In this document: positions 9,596 through 18,562 of the stretch, one piece after another | Layout of the letters: each line of letters starts with the position of its first letter | How positions within the stretch are numbered: the stretch's first letter is position 1 | NCBI RefSeq assembly: GCF_019343495.1 | Contig: NZ_CP072550.1 | Location: 186,001 to 250,000 of the forward strand | Direction of reading: 5' to 3' | Source: Acinetobacter lwoffii | GTDB lineage: Bacteria; Pseudomonadota; Gammaproteobacteria; Pseudomonadales; Moraxellaceae | DNA: 64,000 bases | Position numbers and translations under genes: made by a program | Notes under the pieces: model-generated | What the model was told of the DNA's origin: nothing | Databases searched by the model: none | Seen by the model: the letters and a program-made list of their open reading frames with translations, nothing else

Positions 9596-10190
9596 TAAAC
9601 TTTATTTATGTGCAATTTTTACGGCTACTATATTGAGTAGTAGTGCAAATGCCGATTTTAGTGATTGGTATAAAAAAGCAACTTCAAATGAAGATTCAAC
9701 TCAGCAAGTGCCAGCTCAACAACAGCAAGCACCTGGTCAAATTCAACAGCAAGCACCAGTTCAGGTTCAGCAACAGCCGATACAGCAAAGACAATATAAT
9801 TCTAATCGGAACACCACAGCTACGCGTTACCAAAACAATAATGCAAATGTCACTGGTGATTCTGGCCTTGAAGCACGAATGAATAACTTGAATTCGACCA
9901 TTGAGAATCTAAACAAGTCATCAAAAAGTGGTGACAACCTCACGAATAACTATCTAAATATTGTTCAATTCATAGTGATAAACGAAGAAACACGTAAATT
10001 GGATGGTAAAGACAATACATCACTGATCAATAACATGTTGGCTGGTATTGTGAGTTGTCAGAATAAATACAAAGTCGATGTTATACAAAAAGTGAATAAT
10101 CAACTCCCAAGAGATGTTGCTAACACCGTACAACGGTATTTAAGCCAGAATGGACGCTCTATTGGTGCAAACGGCAACTGTTTATACTAA
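9588..10190 (+). CDS. secreted or periplasmic Gln/Pro-rich protein
   Basis: 200 residues. The N-terminus is a classical signal peptide with a hydrophobic core and an ANA cleavage site around residue 22. A low-complexity Gln/Pro/Asn-rich linker follows (residues ~38-90), then a short helical domain with possible coiled coil (95-125). Two cysteines near 157 and 198 could form a disulfide in the periplasm. The start codon overlaps the upstream 596-aa gene by 8 bp, so they form an operon that ends at the terminator after 10190. The function is unknown. It is the first of many envelope-type proteins in this backbone block. Confidence 0.75.
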   Translation: MNNKLYLCAIFTATILSSSANADFSDWYKKATSNEDSTQQVPAQQQQAPGQIQQQAPVQVQQQPIQQRQYNSNRNTTATRYQNNNANVTGDSGLEARMNNLNSTIENLNKSSKSGDNLTNNYLNIVQFIVINEETRKLDGKDNTSLINNMLAGIVSCQNKYKVDVIQKVNNQLPRDVANTVQRYLSQNGRSIGANGNCLY

Positions 10191-10205
10191 TTAAACCCCC
10201 TTTTA

Positions 10206-10233
10206 AAACCGTCCTTAAAAGGCGGTTTTTTTT
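10206..10233 (+). terminator. Rho-independent terminator
   Basis: AAACCG and CGGTTT arms enclose an inner CCTT/AAGG stem, followed by eight T residues. It closes the two-gene operon ending at 10190. Confidence 0.85.
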
Positions 10234-10273
10234 ATTCTTAAAACATACCTATTTATTTTAAAACCACATTCTA

Positions 10274-10279
10274 TATACT
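10274..10279 (+). promoter_or_regulatory. putative -10 box (TATACT) of the next gene
   Basis: The TATACT hexamer lies in the context CTATATACTA. A TTTTAAAACC stretch lies about 17 bp upstream. Transcription from here would start close to the first ATG (10292), which favours use of the ATG at 10316. Confidence 0.4.
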
Positions 10280-10315
10280 ACTAACAGTTTAATGAATATT
10301 AATGTGGGTTTTATC

Positions 10316-11161
10316 ATGATCAGTTCTAAAACAATATATGAACTATATCAATTGCTGAATCAATCCGAAGTACAAGAATTAAAATCATCTATAACTGAGA
10401 CTTTTGGTGCAGATGTGGAAAGTGAAGTTGATAAAAGCCCGGTCTTACAGCAAAAGATCAATTATTTTATTTATCAATATATACATCTCAAGCATCCAGA
10501 AAGAACAGACAAGATCTTATTCGATGCAAATGAGTCGGCTCACGAGGTTGTAAAAACAGAACACCTTAAAAGTGAGCCAGTACCCTTATTAAAAGATTTT
10601 GTATCAAACAGCAGCAATAAAAGTTTAGCACCTGAAGAACAAAAAGATGTAATTGCAGTCACTTTACCAGCCGAATTATCTGACATTCCTGTTGAACCAA
10701 CAAATCAAAACCATACAGGAAATAATGAAGTAAAACATGACTATAACATTATCCTTGATGGTCGAACTAAGCTAAATATATTGCTCGAAAGATATTTAAG
10801 TGGTGTTGATGATGTGGCTCGTGAAATCATTGTGAAGTGCTTTCTTGTTATCTCTATATTTGTAGCACTGATCTCTCTTGTTATGGTTCTTCTGAATACG
10901 ACCAATATTAACCAGATCCAAGAAATGTATGATATTGGCCATAAAACATTCCTATTCCAATATGCTGAAGTCTGCAATGTAAATGTTGAAGTTGCAAAAG
11001 CGAATCCATGTGTTATCTCAGAAATCAATAAACGTATTTCTGAACTATCAAATAGCAGATTTTGGAACACGTTCGGGGTGGTGCTTTTCTCACTTTTATC
11101 GTGCTTTTTCTTCTACCATATCTCTACTTACCGTGATTCTAAAGATAAGCACAACGGCTAG
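10316..11161 (+). CDS. two-TM membrane protein with large cytoplasmic N-terminus
   Basis: 281 residues from the ATG at 10316. An upstream in-frame ATG at 10292 would add eight residues but lies only about 7 nt from the expected transcript start. The first ~165 residues are soluble and acidic. Two membrane segments follow, around residues 175-200 (CFLVISIFVALISLVMVLL) and 250-275 (FGVVLFSLLSCFFFY), with a short periplasmic loop carrying two cysteines. I do not recognise the family. A terminator follows, so it appears to be transcribed alone. A role in an envelope-associated function of the plasmid is an inference from its many membrane-protein neighbours. Confidence 0.7.
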   Translation: MISSKTIYELYQLLNQSEVQELKSSITETFGADVESEVDKSPVLQQKINYFIYQYIHLKHPERTDKILFDANESAHEVVKTEHLKSEPVPLLKDFVSNSSNKSLAPEEQKDVIAVTLPAELSDIPVEPTNQNHTGNNEVKHDYNIILDGRTKLNILLERYLSGVDDVAREIIVKCFLVISIFVALISLVMVLLNTTNINQIQEMYDIGHKTFLFQYAEVCNVNVEVAKANPCVISEINKRISELSNSRFWNTFGVVLFSLLSCFFFYHISTYRDSKDKHNG

Positions 11162-11185
11162 TCTTAAAAGGAGGGTAGGGTGTTT

Positions 11186-11214
11186 TAAAATGGTCTTAAA
11201 AGGCCATTTTTTTA
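11186..11214 (+). terminator. Rho-independent terminator
   Basis: AAAATGGTCTT and AAGGCCATTTT arms followed by a T-rich tail, shortly after the gene ending at 11161. Confidence 0.8.
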
Positions 11215-11292
11215 TTTTAATAACAAAGTTTTATAGTTGATAAAAGGTATTCTAAAAGTATAATAGATACACTCTTAAAACTGGAATGCGTT

Positions 11293-11664
11293 GTGCTTTT
11301 TAAAATTCCAAAAACGGGTGAGATTGATTCAAGTGAACAATCGATGACAGGCCTGGTACTCAAATCGGCATACAACTTAGTTGCCATTTTCAATATTTGC
11401 TACATCTTTGTAGTTGTATTCTTTGTGTTTGAAATGTTTTTAAATACAACGATATACAAGATTAAATATCTACCAGAAACCCTCAATACTCCATCATATA
11501 TATTGCAAATCATCATATTCATTTTATGTTTTTCTTCACTTCTGTATGCGATAAACAAAATGTTTGATGAAAAGTATATCCCTACACGCAAAGAAATCTA
11601 TCTATTCCTTATCTCTTTTACTATCAATAGTTTATCAATGTTTAATTTTTTAGCTACCAAATAA
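11293..11664 (+). CDS. small membrane protein, three TM segments
   Basis: 123 residues from a GTG start at 11293. No strong ribosome binding site is visible, so the start is uncertain. Hydrophobic segments lie around residues 26-50, 70-88 and 100-120. A short polar N-terminus and a charged loop (MFDEKYIPTRKE) between segments 2 and 3 suggest a small integral inner-membrane protein. I do not recognise it. A TATAAT-like AGTATAATAG lies about 30 bp upstream and could be its -10 region. No neighbour is close enough to indicate an operon. Confidence 0.6.
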   Translation: MLFKIPKTGEIDSSEQSMTGLVLKSAYNLVAIFNICYIFVVVFFVFEMFLNTTIYKIKYLPETLNTPSYILQIIIFILCFSSLLYAINKMFDEKYIPTRKEIYLFLISFTINSLSMFNFLATK

Positions 11665-11845
11665 CACTGTAATACCAAGTTCCCACCGTAGCCTAAGCAA
11701 AAGTTACCTGTTTTTTTGGGTTTTAAAAGCAGTGAACAAGGGCAGAATTAAAACACAAAAAAATAAAATTAATAGTTTTAAAAAATATTTTTAAAACTAA
11801 ATCAGTGATAATATGTAACCAACGTTAAGTTTAAGAAAGTATATT

Positions 11846-12976
11846 ATGTCTGATATTCGCAGCATCTATTTTTACGGTAATAATAAAAGCATCAAATTGG
11901 GTAAAAACCCAATCTTAAATACTGTCTTTGAAATTTTTCCAGCCACTAAAACCCCTTTAAAGCGGATTCTTAATCATAACCACCAGTGGGTTAGTAATTG
12001 CGCTTTTTACGTGCCTAACGATGTGAAAAGTGAATGGGTTAAAACGGTAACACTTTCAATTTTGACAATCTCAATTATGGCTTCCTTCCGTAATGCAATT
12101 GCACAGCAAAAAGGGTTGTCACCAAACGATGAAGCACTTGATGAAGAGGTAGAGAACCTTGTGCCAGATTCGTTATTCAATTCTGCTATTGAATTATCGG
12201 ATCTTAAAAAAAGTTTATTAGAAGTTCTGCCAAATTTAATGAGCGAATACCTTGCACAAAACTTTGGTGAATACGAAAGCATTATTACAAACGGTGTAGC
12301 TAAGCTTTTTATTGATAACCATGAATTTTTGGATAAGCAACTTGATTCTGATGCTGGAACAGATAATCAGATTTCAATGTTAAATTTTACTGACAATGCA
12401 GATGAATTATTTCACACAACAAACTATATTTTAGTCCGTATTGCTGATTCAAATGAAAACTTGAAAATCAACTTTACTAACAGCAAACCACATGCAGAAC
12501 ACTTAGGCCGAATTCTGCATACATTGTTGGGGGATGAAAGTTTTGAGATCTCAAAAGGTTCAATTGAGATACCTAATGACGAAGATGGCCAAGAAATTTT
12601 CATCTTTGAAAAAGAAACGAACTTTATTGATTTTTACAATTCATTATTGCTGGAAGTTAGTTTTTTTCTAGATCATGCAACAGTCTTAGAGCATATAGAA
12701 AAGTATGCACCAATTAACCAAACACTAAGCAGTTTGAGTGAGAATTTAGAAAAGAATATTAACTTTGTCATTTCTTCATTCAAAGAAACTCGCGATCTAT
12801 CTGCATATTTAGAAAGCCGTGCTCAAATCATAGGGTTAATTCATGAAGCTGCACAAATCGCCAGCATTGAAATACAGCCAGTTGCTCAGGCTAAGGACCT
12901 TAAATCGTTAATTGAATCGCATCACCTGGTTACTTTTAATGATAAAGACACCTTTAAACAATTTAATTTATTTTGA
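11846..12976 (+). CDS. hypothetical protein
   Basis: 376 residues, soluble and acidic (many Glu/Asp), rich in helices, without signal peptide or membrane segment. No motif is recognised. The ATG at 11846 is preceded by AAGAAAG at a reasonable distance. The gene ends 7 bp before the next one, so they form a two-gene operon. The two products may be distant relatives: both have a ~60-residue central helical region ending in similar stretches (EYLAQNFGE here, AYLKSQFPE in the next). That similarity was noted by eye and is weak. Confidence 0.7.
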   Translation: MSDIRSIYFYGNNKSIKLGKNPILNTVFEIFPATKTPLKRILNHNHQWVSNCAFYVPNDVKSEWVKTVTLSILTISIMASFRNAIAQQKGLSPNDEALDEEVENLVPDSLFNSAIELSDLKKSLLEVLPNLMSEYLAQNFGEYESIITNGVAKLFIDNHEFLDKQLDSDAGTDNQISMLNFTDNADELFHTTNYILVRIADSNENLKINFTNSKPHAEHLGRILHTLLGDESFEISKGSIEIPNDEDGQEIFIFEKETNFIDFYNSLLLEVSFFLDHATVLEHIEKYAPINQTLSSLSENLEKNINFVISSFKETRDLSAYLESRAQIIGLIHEAAQIASIEIQPVAQAKDLKSLIESHHLVTFNDKDTFKQFNLF

Positions 12977-12983
12977 GGTGAAT

Positions 12984-13496
12984 ATGAAATTTGTTATTAA
13001 AAATGGCATTGGTACACGTAAAGTCGAAGTGGATCTCGCATTAGATATACCATTGGTGCTACAAAAATCCATTTCTGTAATTGAGTATGAAGATTTCTTT
13101 AAATATTTTAGTGAGCAACATTTTCACATTTGCAAATTTAGAACGTTGAACTTTAAAGATAATAGCGTAGAGGGAAGTAGTAAGGAATTAAATCGCTTTA
13201 TCTGGCTTGCTATGGCACATCAAGCTTATATGGAGCGTAAAGCTTTACTACCAAGTAAATATATTGCGGATCTAGAAGCTTCAATTTCAAGCATGTTTAA
13301 TTTAGAGAGCGAATCGCGAGAATGGTACCGAGCTATTCACAAAGCCATAGATGCTTACCTTAAATCACAATTTCCTGAAGCAATAGATTTTTTACCTTCC
13401 AACATTGCACCACTGGATGAAGTGACTAAAATTCTTATGCAAGAAGTACAGCCAGTGATACCAGTTGCAGACGAGCCAGCGAAGCTTTATAGCTGA
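12984..13496 (+). CDS. hypothetical protein
   Basis: 170 residues from the ATG at 12984, chosen because GAGGTG lies just upstream. A longer frame from 12912 would overlap the previous gene by 65 bp with no binding site. It is a small soluble protein with a beta-rich N-terminal ~60 residues and a helical C-terminus. No family is recognised. It lies 7 bp after the 376-aa gene and before a bidirectional terminator. It may interact with the product of its upstream neighbour, which is an inference from operon position only. Confidence 0.7.
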   Translation: MKFVIKNGIGTRKVEVDLALDIPLVLQKSISVIEYEDFFKYFSEQHFHICKFRTLNFKDNSVEGSSKELNRFIWLAMAHQAYMERKALLPSKYIADLEASISSMFNLESESREWYRAIHKAIDAYLKSQFPEAIDFLPSNIAPLDEVTKILMQEVQPVIPVADEPAKLYS

Positions 13497-13517
13497 TTCT
13501 AGAAATAATTAAGACAT

Positions 13518-13552
13518 AAAAAAACCATCTAAAAATTAGATGGTTTTTTTTG
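13518..13552. terminator. bidirectional Rho-independent terminator
   Basis: AAAAAACCATCT and AGATGGTTTTTTTT arms around an A/T loop. The A-run on the left and T-run on the right let it serve the plus-strand operon ending at 13496 and the minus-strand gene ending at 13562. Confidence 0.85.
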
Positions 13553-13561
13553 TTTGTGTTT

Positions 13562-14215
13562 TTATAATTTTGCGAATACTTCAGGATTGTCATTCATAAA
13601 CTGTTCAATGAAATCATTGTCTAATTCGACATGTTTTGGAAGCTTCTCATGTTCACGAACAATGGATTTTATAGATTCAATATTTTGCTGATTGAAAACA
13701 GGTGTTGTACGGCTCTTATAGCCAGTATCAGCCATCGCATAGCGATCATCAAACATACCTGAAGAGGTATTAGAATCGACTTCTGAGTCGCTTATAGATA
13801 GTGTTAAGTTGCGGTCTTCAGCTAACTTTAAAATGAATTCGTCAGAGATAAAGTTACGTAGCTCATGCAGCATAGATTCAACTTTATTGTGTTTAAAAAG
13901 CACCTTTGCAATTGAACGACAAGATAAGAAACCTTTTGTGATGTTTAGATCTAGTAATTTTTGAGGAATGATTGGATCGCTTTTCTTGTTGCTATTCGCG
14001 ATCTGTTCAACTTCTTCATCAGTCATAGAAGCTATAATGTTTTTAAAGAAATTGCCATATTGAAACTTTTCAATTTTCTCCAGCATTGTCACTTGTTCTG
14101 TATCTAATAAGCAAAAAGAAATAGGTTTAAGCTTGCGTTGGTCGGTTTTGCTTAAACTGCCATTTTGGTTTAAGCGGTTCTCTTTGGTTTTAGCGTTAGT
14201 TTTAGAGTTAGTCAT
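13562..14215 (-). CDS. hypothetical protein, helical, possible regulator
   Basis: 217 residues from the ATG at 14215. AAAGG lies eight bases upstream, and a GTG three codons earlier is a poorer choice. The N-terminal ~35 residues are basic and Asn/Lys/Thr-rich, which would suit nucleic-acid contact. The rest is helical with no signal peptide or membrane segment. No domain is recognised. It is divergent from the 140-aa helix-turn-helix candidate at 14380, with a 165-bp shared intergenic region, a layout often used by regulators. Its 3' end shares a bidirectional terminator with the convergent operon. Confidence 0.65.
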   Translation of the reverse strand: MTNSKTNAKTKENRLNQNGSLSKTDQRKLKPISFCLLDTEQVTMLEKIEKFQYGNFFKNIIASMTDEEVEQIANSNKKSDPIIPQKLLDLNITKGFLSCRSIAKVLFKHNKVESMLHELRNFISDEFILKLAEDRNLTLSISDSEVDSNTSSGMFDDRYAMADTGYKSRTTPVFNQQNIESIKSIVREHEKLPKHVELDNDFIEQFMNDNPEVFAKL

Positions 14216-14339
14216 TTTAAACACCTTTCAATATGTTTTAAACTTTGGTTAATACCAATAATCATATTATAAGTGGTTTTAGCTAAAATACAAAAAATGA
14301 ACATTTTGTTTTTTTAAAAAAATCTTTTAAATGTTTTTC

Positions 14340-14349
14340 GTATATACTA
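14340..14349 (+). promoter_or_regulatory. GTATATACTA promoter-like motif
   Basis: Contains TATACT about 32 bp before the GTG at 14380. TTTAAA about 16 bp upstream could be the -35 region. The same 10-mer or a close relative lies upstream of several other backbone genes in the window. Confidence 0.4.
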
Positions 14350-14379
14350 TAAGAATATCTATCTTAAAAGGTATAACTC

Positions 14380-14802
14380 GTGATTAAAACTGATACAGGC
14401 GATACGGTTGGAGGGGGTTTAACGAATCCTCAGGATGAAGTTCTAGCATTGTTAGAAGAGTGCTTAAACTCTGAACAATATACAGCTCGTATTACTTATA
14501 TTTGTGAAGATGGCGGTCAATTAGTAGGTAAAAAGGCAGCTTTAAAGATTTTAAAGGAACAAGAGGACAATGGTTTAATGCTGGTTCCAATACCAGTCTT
14601 AGGAAAACAACTAAGAGTCTGGAGTGGTTTAAGTAAAACCAAAATGTCTAGTCACACAGGATTGTACAACAATATACAGTGGTCAAAGTTTGAAAGTGGC
14701 GAAAAGTTAATAACAAAGCAAGCGTGGACATTACTTCAACTTAGACTTGGGGTTCATCCAAAATACAAATTGGTTTTAAAAAATGAATTAGATGTCGAGT
14801 GA
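14380..14802 (+). CDS. possible helix-turn-helix (Cro/C1-like) regulator
   Basis: 140 residues from a GTG at 14380, preceded by TTAAAAGG, a motif that serves as binding site for several genes here. The C-terminal half (residues ~85-130) has the spacing of a Cro/C1 helix-turn-helix: SKTKMSSHTGLYNNIQ, then WSKFESGEKLITKQAW and a LRLGV end. This is the W.k.E.G.. signature of that fold. It is therefore a candidate DNA-binding regulator, though the first helix is unusual. It overlaps the following gene by 4 bp (GTGA) and starts a run of five closely spaced genes to 17.5 kb. Confidence 0.6.
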   Translation: MIKTDTGDTVGGGLTNPQDEVLALLEECLNSEQYTARITYICEDGGQLVGKKAALKILKEQEDNGLMLVPIPVLGKQLRVWSGLSKTKMSSHTGLYNNIQWSKFESGEKLITKQAWTLLQLRLGVHPKYKLVLKNELDVE

Positions 14803-15317
14803 ATTATATGTTAGTGAAATTAGCCCTTAGTGGTCATGCTTCTCCAGAAGCTTTAAGTAAATTTGAACGTATCAAAGCGTATGTGCCAGATAGCGCACCT
14901 GTTTTGGTCACATACTTTAATAAACAAGTTTTATTAAGTGATCTACTGGTTAATTTTTCTAATTTTTTACCATCGCTCGAAATCACAAAAGATAAAGACA
15001 TGCTGGTTACGATTAGAGGAAATGAAACACCTTTAGTCGAATTTATTGTCAATTTAAAACTATACAGCATGAAATTAGGCAAACTTTTCTTTGAATTTGA
15101 GAATCAATTTAAAGAAAAAGAGCAAGACTTTAAGGGCTTTATTAAACGTCACAAACTTAAAGGTTTTGATCATGCCAATTTTGTTAATTACGTGAAACTA
15201 GGTGCATATGATAGTGCTTTAGACATTATCAAACACCAGTACGAAAGCGTTAAAAAAACATTCTTTGTACTGTTTAAAGATCGTTTCACCCTATTAGAAA
15301 GCAAGGGTTTTATTTAA
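14799..15317 (+). CDS. hypothetical protein
   Basis: 172 residues from the GTG at 14799, whose GTGA overlaps the stop of the upstream gene. An ATG three codons later is an alternative. The N-terminal half is mixed alpha/beta and the C-terminal half is lysine-rich and helical (residues ~100-165). No signal peptide, membrane segment or known motif is seen. It is translationally coupled to the putative regulator upstream and 9 bp from the membrane protein downstream, so it belongs to the 14.4-17.5 kb operon. Its function is unknown. Confidence 0.7.
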   Translation: MNYMLVKLALSGHASPEALSKFERIKAYVPDSAPVLVTYFNKQVLLSDLLVNFSNFLPSLEITKDKDMLVTIRGNETPLVEFIVNLKLYSMKLGKLFFEFENQFKEKEQDFKGFIKRHKLKGFDHANFVNYVKLGAYDSALDIIKHQYESVKKTFFVLFKDRFTLLESKGFI

Positions 15318-15326
15318 GGATATTCT

Positions 15327-15815
15327 ATGGAAATGTTAGATCCATCAAACACAAACCCTGGGCTCTTTTTAGTCATAATGGCTACGGCAATTGGTACCAT
15401 ACTTTTTGGTTTTTTAATTGTCGCTTTAATTGCACGATATAAGTTCAAGATTAGAGTTACGGTATCTAGTTTTATAGCTGCAGTTACTTTATCTGTATTT
15501 AGCTTTATATGCTTTGGTTCACTTGGTCCGATGGAACCTAAATACAGTACTTCAGTTGTTCAGCTTTATGCGTTGGGCTTACTGGCTGGTACTTTAATAT
15601 TAAATATAGTTCTTCTGAAATTATTCAGCCCTAAAACTATTGAACAGTTAGCTTTGAAAGGTTTTAATAAGTCAGAAAATGAACAAAAAGAGCATTACAA
15701 AAACATCTTAAAAGAGTTTAAATGTATTACTGATTTGGAAGATAAAAACAAGCTTAATAAGCGCAGTTTTAACTTGTTAAATGTTTTTAAACATAAAGGA
15801 AAACAAAATGTTTGA
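15327..15815 (+). CDS. membrane protein, three TM segments
   Basis: 162 residues from the ATG at 15327 with AAGGA upstream. Hydrophobic segments are around residues 13-35, 44-65 and 80-100. A basic, probably cytoplasmic C-terminal tail of about 60 residues follows, rich in Lys/Asn/Glu. No family is recognised. Its end overlaps the M48 lipoprotein gene by 8 bp. A membrane protein coupled to an outer-membrane or periplasmic protease suggests a shared envelope role, but that is inference. Confidence 0.7.
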   Translation: MEMLDPSNTNPGLFLVIMATAIGTILFGFLIVALIARYKFKIRVTVSSFIAAVTLSVFSFICFGSLGPMEPKYSTSVVQLYALGLLAGTLILNIVLLKLFSPKTIEQLALKGFNKSENEQKEHYKNILKEFKCITDLEDKNKLNKRSFNLLNVFKHKGKQNV

Positions 15816-16587
15816 TTTTAAGATGAAATCTTTGTGTGTTTTGGCTGTTGCCGGATCTCTTTTAACTGGTTGCGTATCTAGTACTATTGATGGAATGGGT
15901 TCTAAACGCAAACAAATCATGTTGTATTCTGAAAAAGAATATCTTCAGCAAAGTACTCAGTCTTACAACAACATCATCACGACTGCTAAACAGCGTGGAT
16001 TGATTGTGAATAACGCTCAAGTAAATAGAGTAGCAAAACGTCTTATCGCACAAGTTCCACATTATCGAGCTGACGCAGCAAATTGGAATTGGGAAGTTAA
16101 TACAATCCGAGATAATGAAATCAACGCGTTTTGTCTATCTGGAGGCAAGATCGGTGTGTTGACTGGTTCTATCACAAAAATTAATGCAACTGATGATGAA
16201 TTGGCTGCACTGATCGGCCACGAAATTGCACATGCTTTACGTGATCATGGGCGTGAAAAGGTAAGTAAAAAGCTTTTAACTGGTTTAGGTGTGCTTGCAG
16301 CTAGTTCGGCTGGTCTTGGTGACATGGTTGTATCTGGCACAAGTTTACTAGGCGATTATGGGGTTAACTTACCTGGTTCGCGCAAACTTGAAAGTGAAGC
16401 GGATCTTCTAGGTGTTGATATTATGGTTCGTGCTGGTTACAACCCACAGGGCGCAGTCAGCTTTTGGAATAAAGTAGTAGCCCAAGAAAAACAGGGCACT
16501 AAAATTGATTTCTTATCAACGCATCCTACTTCAGAAAAAAGAATTGTAGCGATCCAAGAATACATCAACCAAAATTACAGGAAATAA
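15808..16587 (+). CDS. M48-family metalloprotease lipoprotein
   Basis: 259 residues from the ATG at 15808, chosen because AAAGGA lies seven bases upstream. A frame from 15781 adds nine residues without support. A lipoprotein signal peptide ends in LLTGC with the lipidated cysteine at residue 22. The zinc site HEIAH is at residues 138-142, preceded by the family's NEINAF...GKIGVLTGS stretch, and the third ligand lies in SRKLESEADLLG. This matches M48 peptidases such as LoiP/YcaL, periplasmic proteases tethered to the outer membrane that degrade misfolded envelope proteins. Catalytic residues look intact. On a plasmid it may process or check a plasmid-encoded envelope structure (inference). It is part of the 14.4-17.5 kb operon. 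Confidence 0.88.
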   Translation: MFDFKMKSLCVLAVAGSLLTGCVSSTIDGMGSKRKQIMLYSEKEYLQQSTQSYNNIITTAKQRGLIVNNAQVNRVAKRLIAQVPHYRADAANWNWEVNTIRDNEINAFCLSGGKIGVLTGSITKINATDDELAALIGHEIAHALRDHGREKVSKKLLTGLGVLAASSAGLGDMVVSGTSLLGDYGVNLPGSRKLESEADLLGVDIMVRAGYNPQGAVSFWNKVVAQEKQGTKIDFLSTHPTSEKRIVAIQEYINQNYRK

Positions 16588-16602
16588 TATAAGGAGCTGG
16601 TT

Positions 16603-17538
16603 ATGGATATTTACACAGTTATCCGAGTGAGCAAAAAGTTGTTTGACCACGGTTATGTTGTAATACCAGAACACAAAGTAGATTTTAAATCGGCTTTACT
16701 GCTCTTAAATGAACAAACCGTTGATGATCGATTTCTAATATCTAAAGATATAGTAGGTGCTGAAATCAGAGGGAATTTTGCCTTAATTGAAAAGGAGGGG
16801 AAGTTTCAATTGTTTACCAAAGGAATAGATTACTTTTGTTTGAATGTTGAGCCTGAAAAATCCAGTACTGATCCTAAACCTGAAAAAGAGGTAAAAAAGA
16901 GTAAAGTAGTTCTCAAAAACCGTTATTTATATAAAAGTGGCGTGAAGAAGATAGGGGAGCTGGACACGTACAAGAAAAGAAGCGTCAAGATTACGAATGT
17001 AGGAAAACCATTTGTACTAAAACAAAAATTGCATGACGTTCCAGATTGGCTTTTTGAAAAGCTAAAAGACCAAGATGTATGTTGGATCTATTTTGAATAT
17101 GCTGAAGAACAATTATCAGAGGCACCAATAGAAACTGCACCAATCAATTTAAAAAGTGACATTGAAAGTTGTGTTAAATACTTTAAGTTACATGGTGAAA
17201 AAACAAGAAAAAAACCAATTATCAATGCTGAAGCACCAGGTAACGTAAACCTATTCAGATATTGTGATTTACGGCGCATTGATCAGGAATTAAAAGTCTT
17301 ATTTGTTTGTAGTGAAAACTATCTTTGGTTACTGGAACAAAATAGACAAGATCCACTACCTAACATCAAATTAAACAATATTAGTTTTGGCGGTTGGATC
17401 ATTCCCAAGACGACAAACCAAGATATGTTGAATAAGCTAATAATGTTAGATAAAGAATTAAAAACGAATCCAGATGCTTATCTTCTAAGTGTACGAGAGA
17501 GAGATGGATCCGTAAATTTGAACAACTCCTATAAGTGA
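16603..17538 (+). CDS. hypothetical protein, C-terminus altered by IS insertion at its stop codon
   Basis: The present frame is 311 residues from the ATG at 16603 (AAGGAG upstream). It is soluble, lysine-rich and without known motif. The last native codon is GAG at 17497-17499, where an IS3-family element begins. Removing the IS and one AGAG target copy places TAA (19773-19775) directly after this GAG, so the original protein was 299 residues. The insertion replaces the stop codon with 12 IS-derived residues ending in SYK. The protein is thus nearly intact and probably still functional. It is the last gene of the 14.4-17.5 kb operon. Confidence 0.75.
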   Translation: MDIYTVIRVSKKLFDHGYVVIPEHKVDFKSALLLLNEQTVDDRFLISKDIVGAEIRGNFALIEKEGKFQLFTKGIDYFCLNVEPEKSSTDPKPEKEVKKSKVVLKNRYLYKSGVKKIGELDTYKKRSVKITNVGKPFVLKQKLHDVPDWLFEKLKDQDVCWIYFEYAEEQLSEAPIETAPINLKSDIESCVKYFKLHGEKTRKKPIINAEAPGNVNLFRYCDLRRIDQELKVLFVCSENYLWLLEQNRQDPLPNIKLNNISFGGWIIPKTTNQDMLNKLIMLDKELKTNPDAYLLSVRERDGSVNLNNSYK

Positions 17539-18486
17539 TATTCTGCTCCTCAAATGATGTTATAAACATCAATATATGGAGTATTTTATGGCACGTAGAC
17601 CAAGAAGAAATCATTCAAATGATTTTAAAGCTAAGGTAGCACTTGCTGCGATTAAAGCAGAAAAAACACTTGCTGAATTGAGTGCTGAGTTTGATGTTCA
17701 TCAAAACCAAATTATTGACTGGAAAAATCAATTGATCTCAGCTTCCTCGCAAGCTTTCGATCAATCAAAAGCTCCAACAGAACCACCCATCGATCTAAAA
17801 AAACTACATGCAAAAATCGGTGAGCAGGCATTAGAAATTGATTTTTTAGAAGGTGTGTTGAAGAAACTGGGCCGCTTCAACCACAAAAGTTAATCGACGA
17901 CTCACTTCAGATTTCAGTATCTAAGCAAGCTAAGCTGCTGAAAGTCTCCCGTGGTTGTTATTACTATCGCCCAAAACCTGTGAGTGCATCAGATCTGAAG
18001 CTGATGCGATGTATTGATGAATTACATATGCAATATCCTTTTGCAGGCAGTCGTATGATGCGTGATTTGTTGAATCGTCAAGGACATCATATAGGACGAC
18101 GTCATACACGTACTTTAATGAAGAAAATGGGTATTCAGGCGTTATATTGCAAACCAAATTTAAGCCAGGCTAATCAAGCTCACCGTAAATATCCATATCT
18201 GCTCAAAGGGTTGGCTATTCAGCGCAGTAATCAAGTGTGGTCTACGGATATAACGTATATCCCTATGGCAAAAGGCTTTGTTTATTTATGTGCTGTGATT
18301 GATTGGCATAGCCGCAAGGTACTTGCGCATAGGGTATCGATTAGTATGGAGGTGGATTTTTGTATTTCGGCTTTAAATGAAGCGATTGAAAAATATGGTC
18401 GACCTGAAATATTTAATACAGACCAAGGCAGCCAGTTTACCAGTGATGCATTTATTGATGTATTGAAATCAAATGGCATTCAAATC
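17500..18486 (+). mobile_element. partial IS3-family element (left 987 bp), tandem with the next copy
   Basis: Its first 987 bp are repeated by the complete copy that follows. It starts AGAGATGGATCC at the left terminal repeat and stops within orfB, where the next copy's left end begins. It lacks the right end and cannot move by itself. A perfect 4-bp duplication AGAG (17496-17499 and 19769-19772) brackets the pair, so the whole block derives from one insertion event. Confidence 0.9.
17576..17893 (+). CDS. IS3-family transposase OrfA (partial copy)
   Basis: 105 residues, identical to the OrfA of the complete copy at 18563. It has an N-terminal helix-turn-helix of the IS3 OrfA type (FKAKVALAAIKAEKTLAEL, then IIDWK) and a C-terminal leucine-zipper-like stretch. 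In IS3 elements OrfA is joined to OrfB by a -1 frameshift to make active transposase, and here OrfB lies in the -1 frame. Because its OrfB is truncated, this copy can supply only OrfA, which in IS3 elements often acts as a repressor of transposition. Confidence 0.85.
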   Translation: MEYFMARRPRRNHSNDFKAKVALAAIKAEKTLAELSAEFDVHQNQIIDWKNQLISASSQAFDQSKAPTEPPIDLKKLHAKIGEQALEIDFLEGVLKKLGRFNHKS

Positions 18487-18525
18487 AGAGATGGATCCGT
18501 AAATTTGAACAACTCCTATAAGTGA
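17893..18525 (+). pseudogene. IS3-family transposase OrfB, 3' truncated
   Basis: The OrfB frame includes the DDE domain start (VWSTDITYIPMAKGF) and second aspartate region (NTDQGSQFTSD). At 18487 it runs into the left end of the second IS copy and gains an unrelated tail. The final DDE glutamate region (MVERLWRSVKYEEVY in the complete copy) is missing, so the product is inactive. Confidence 0.85.
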
Positions 18526-18562
18526 TATTCTGCTCCTCAAATGATGTTATAAACATCAATAT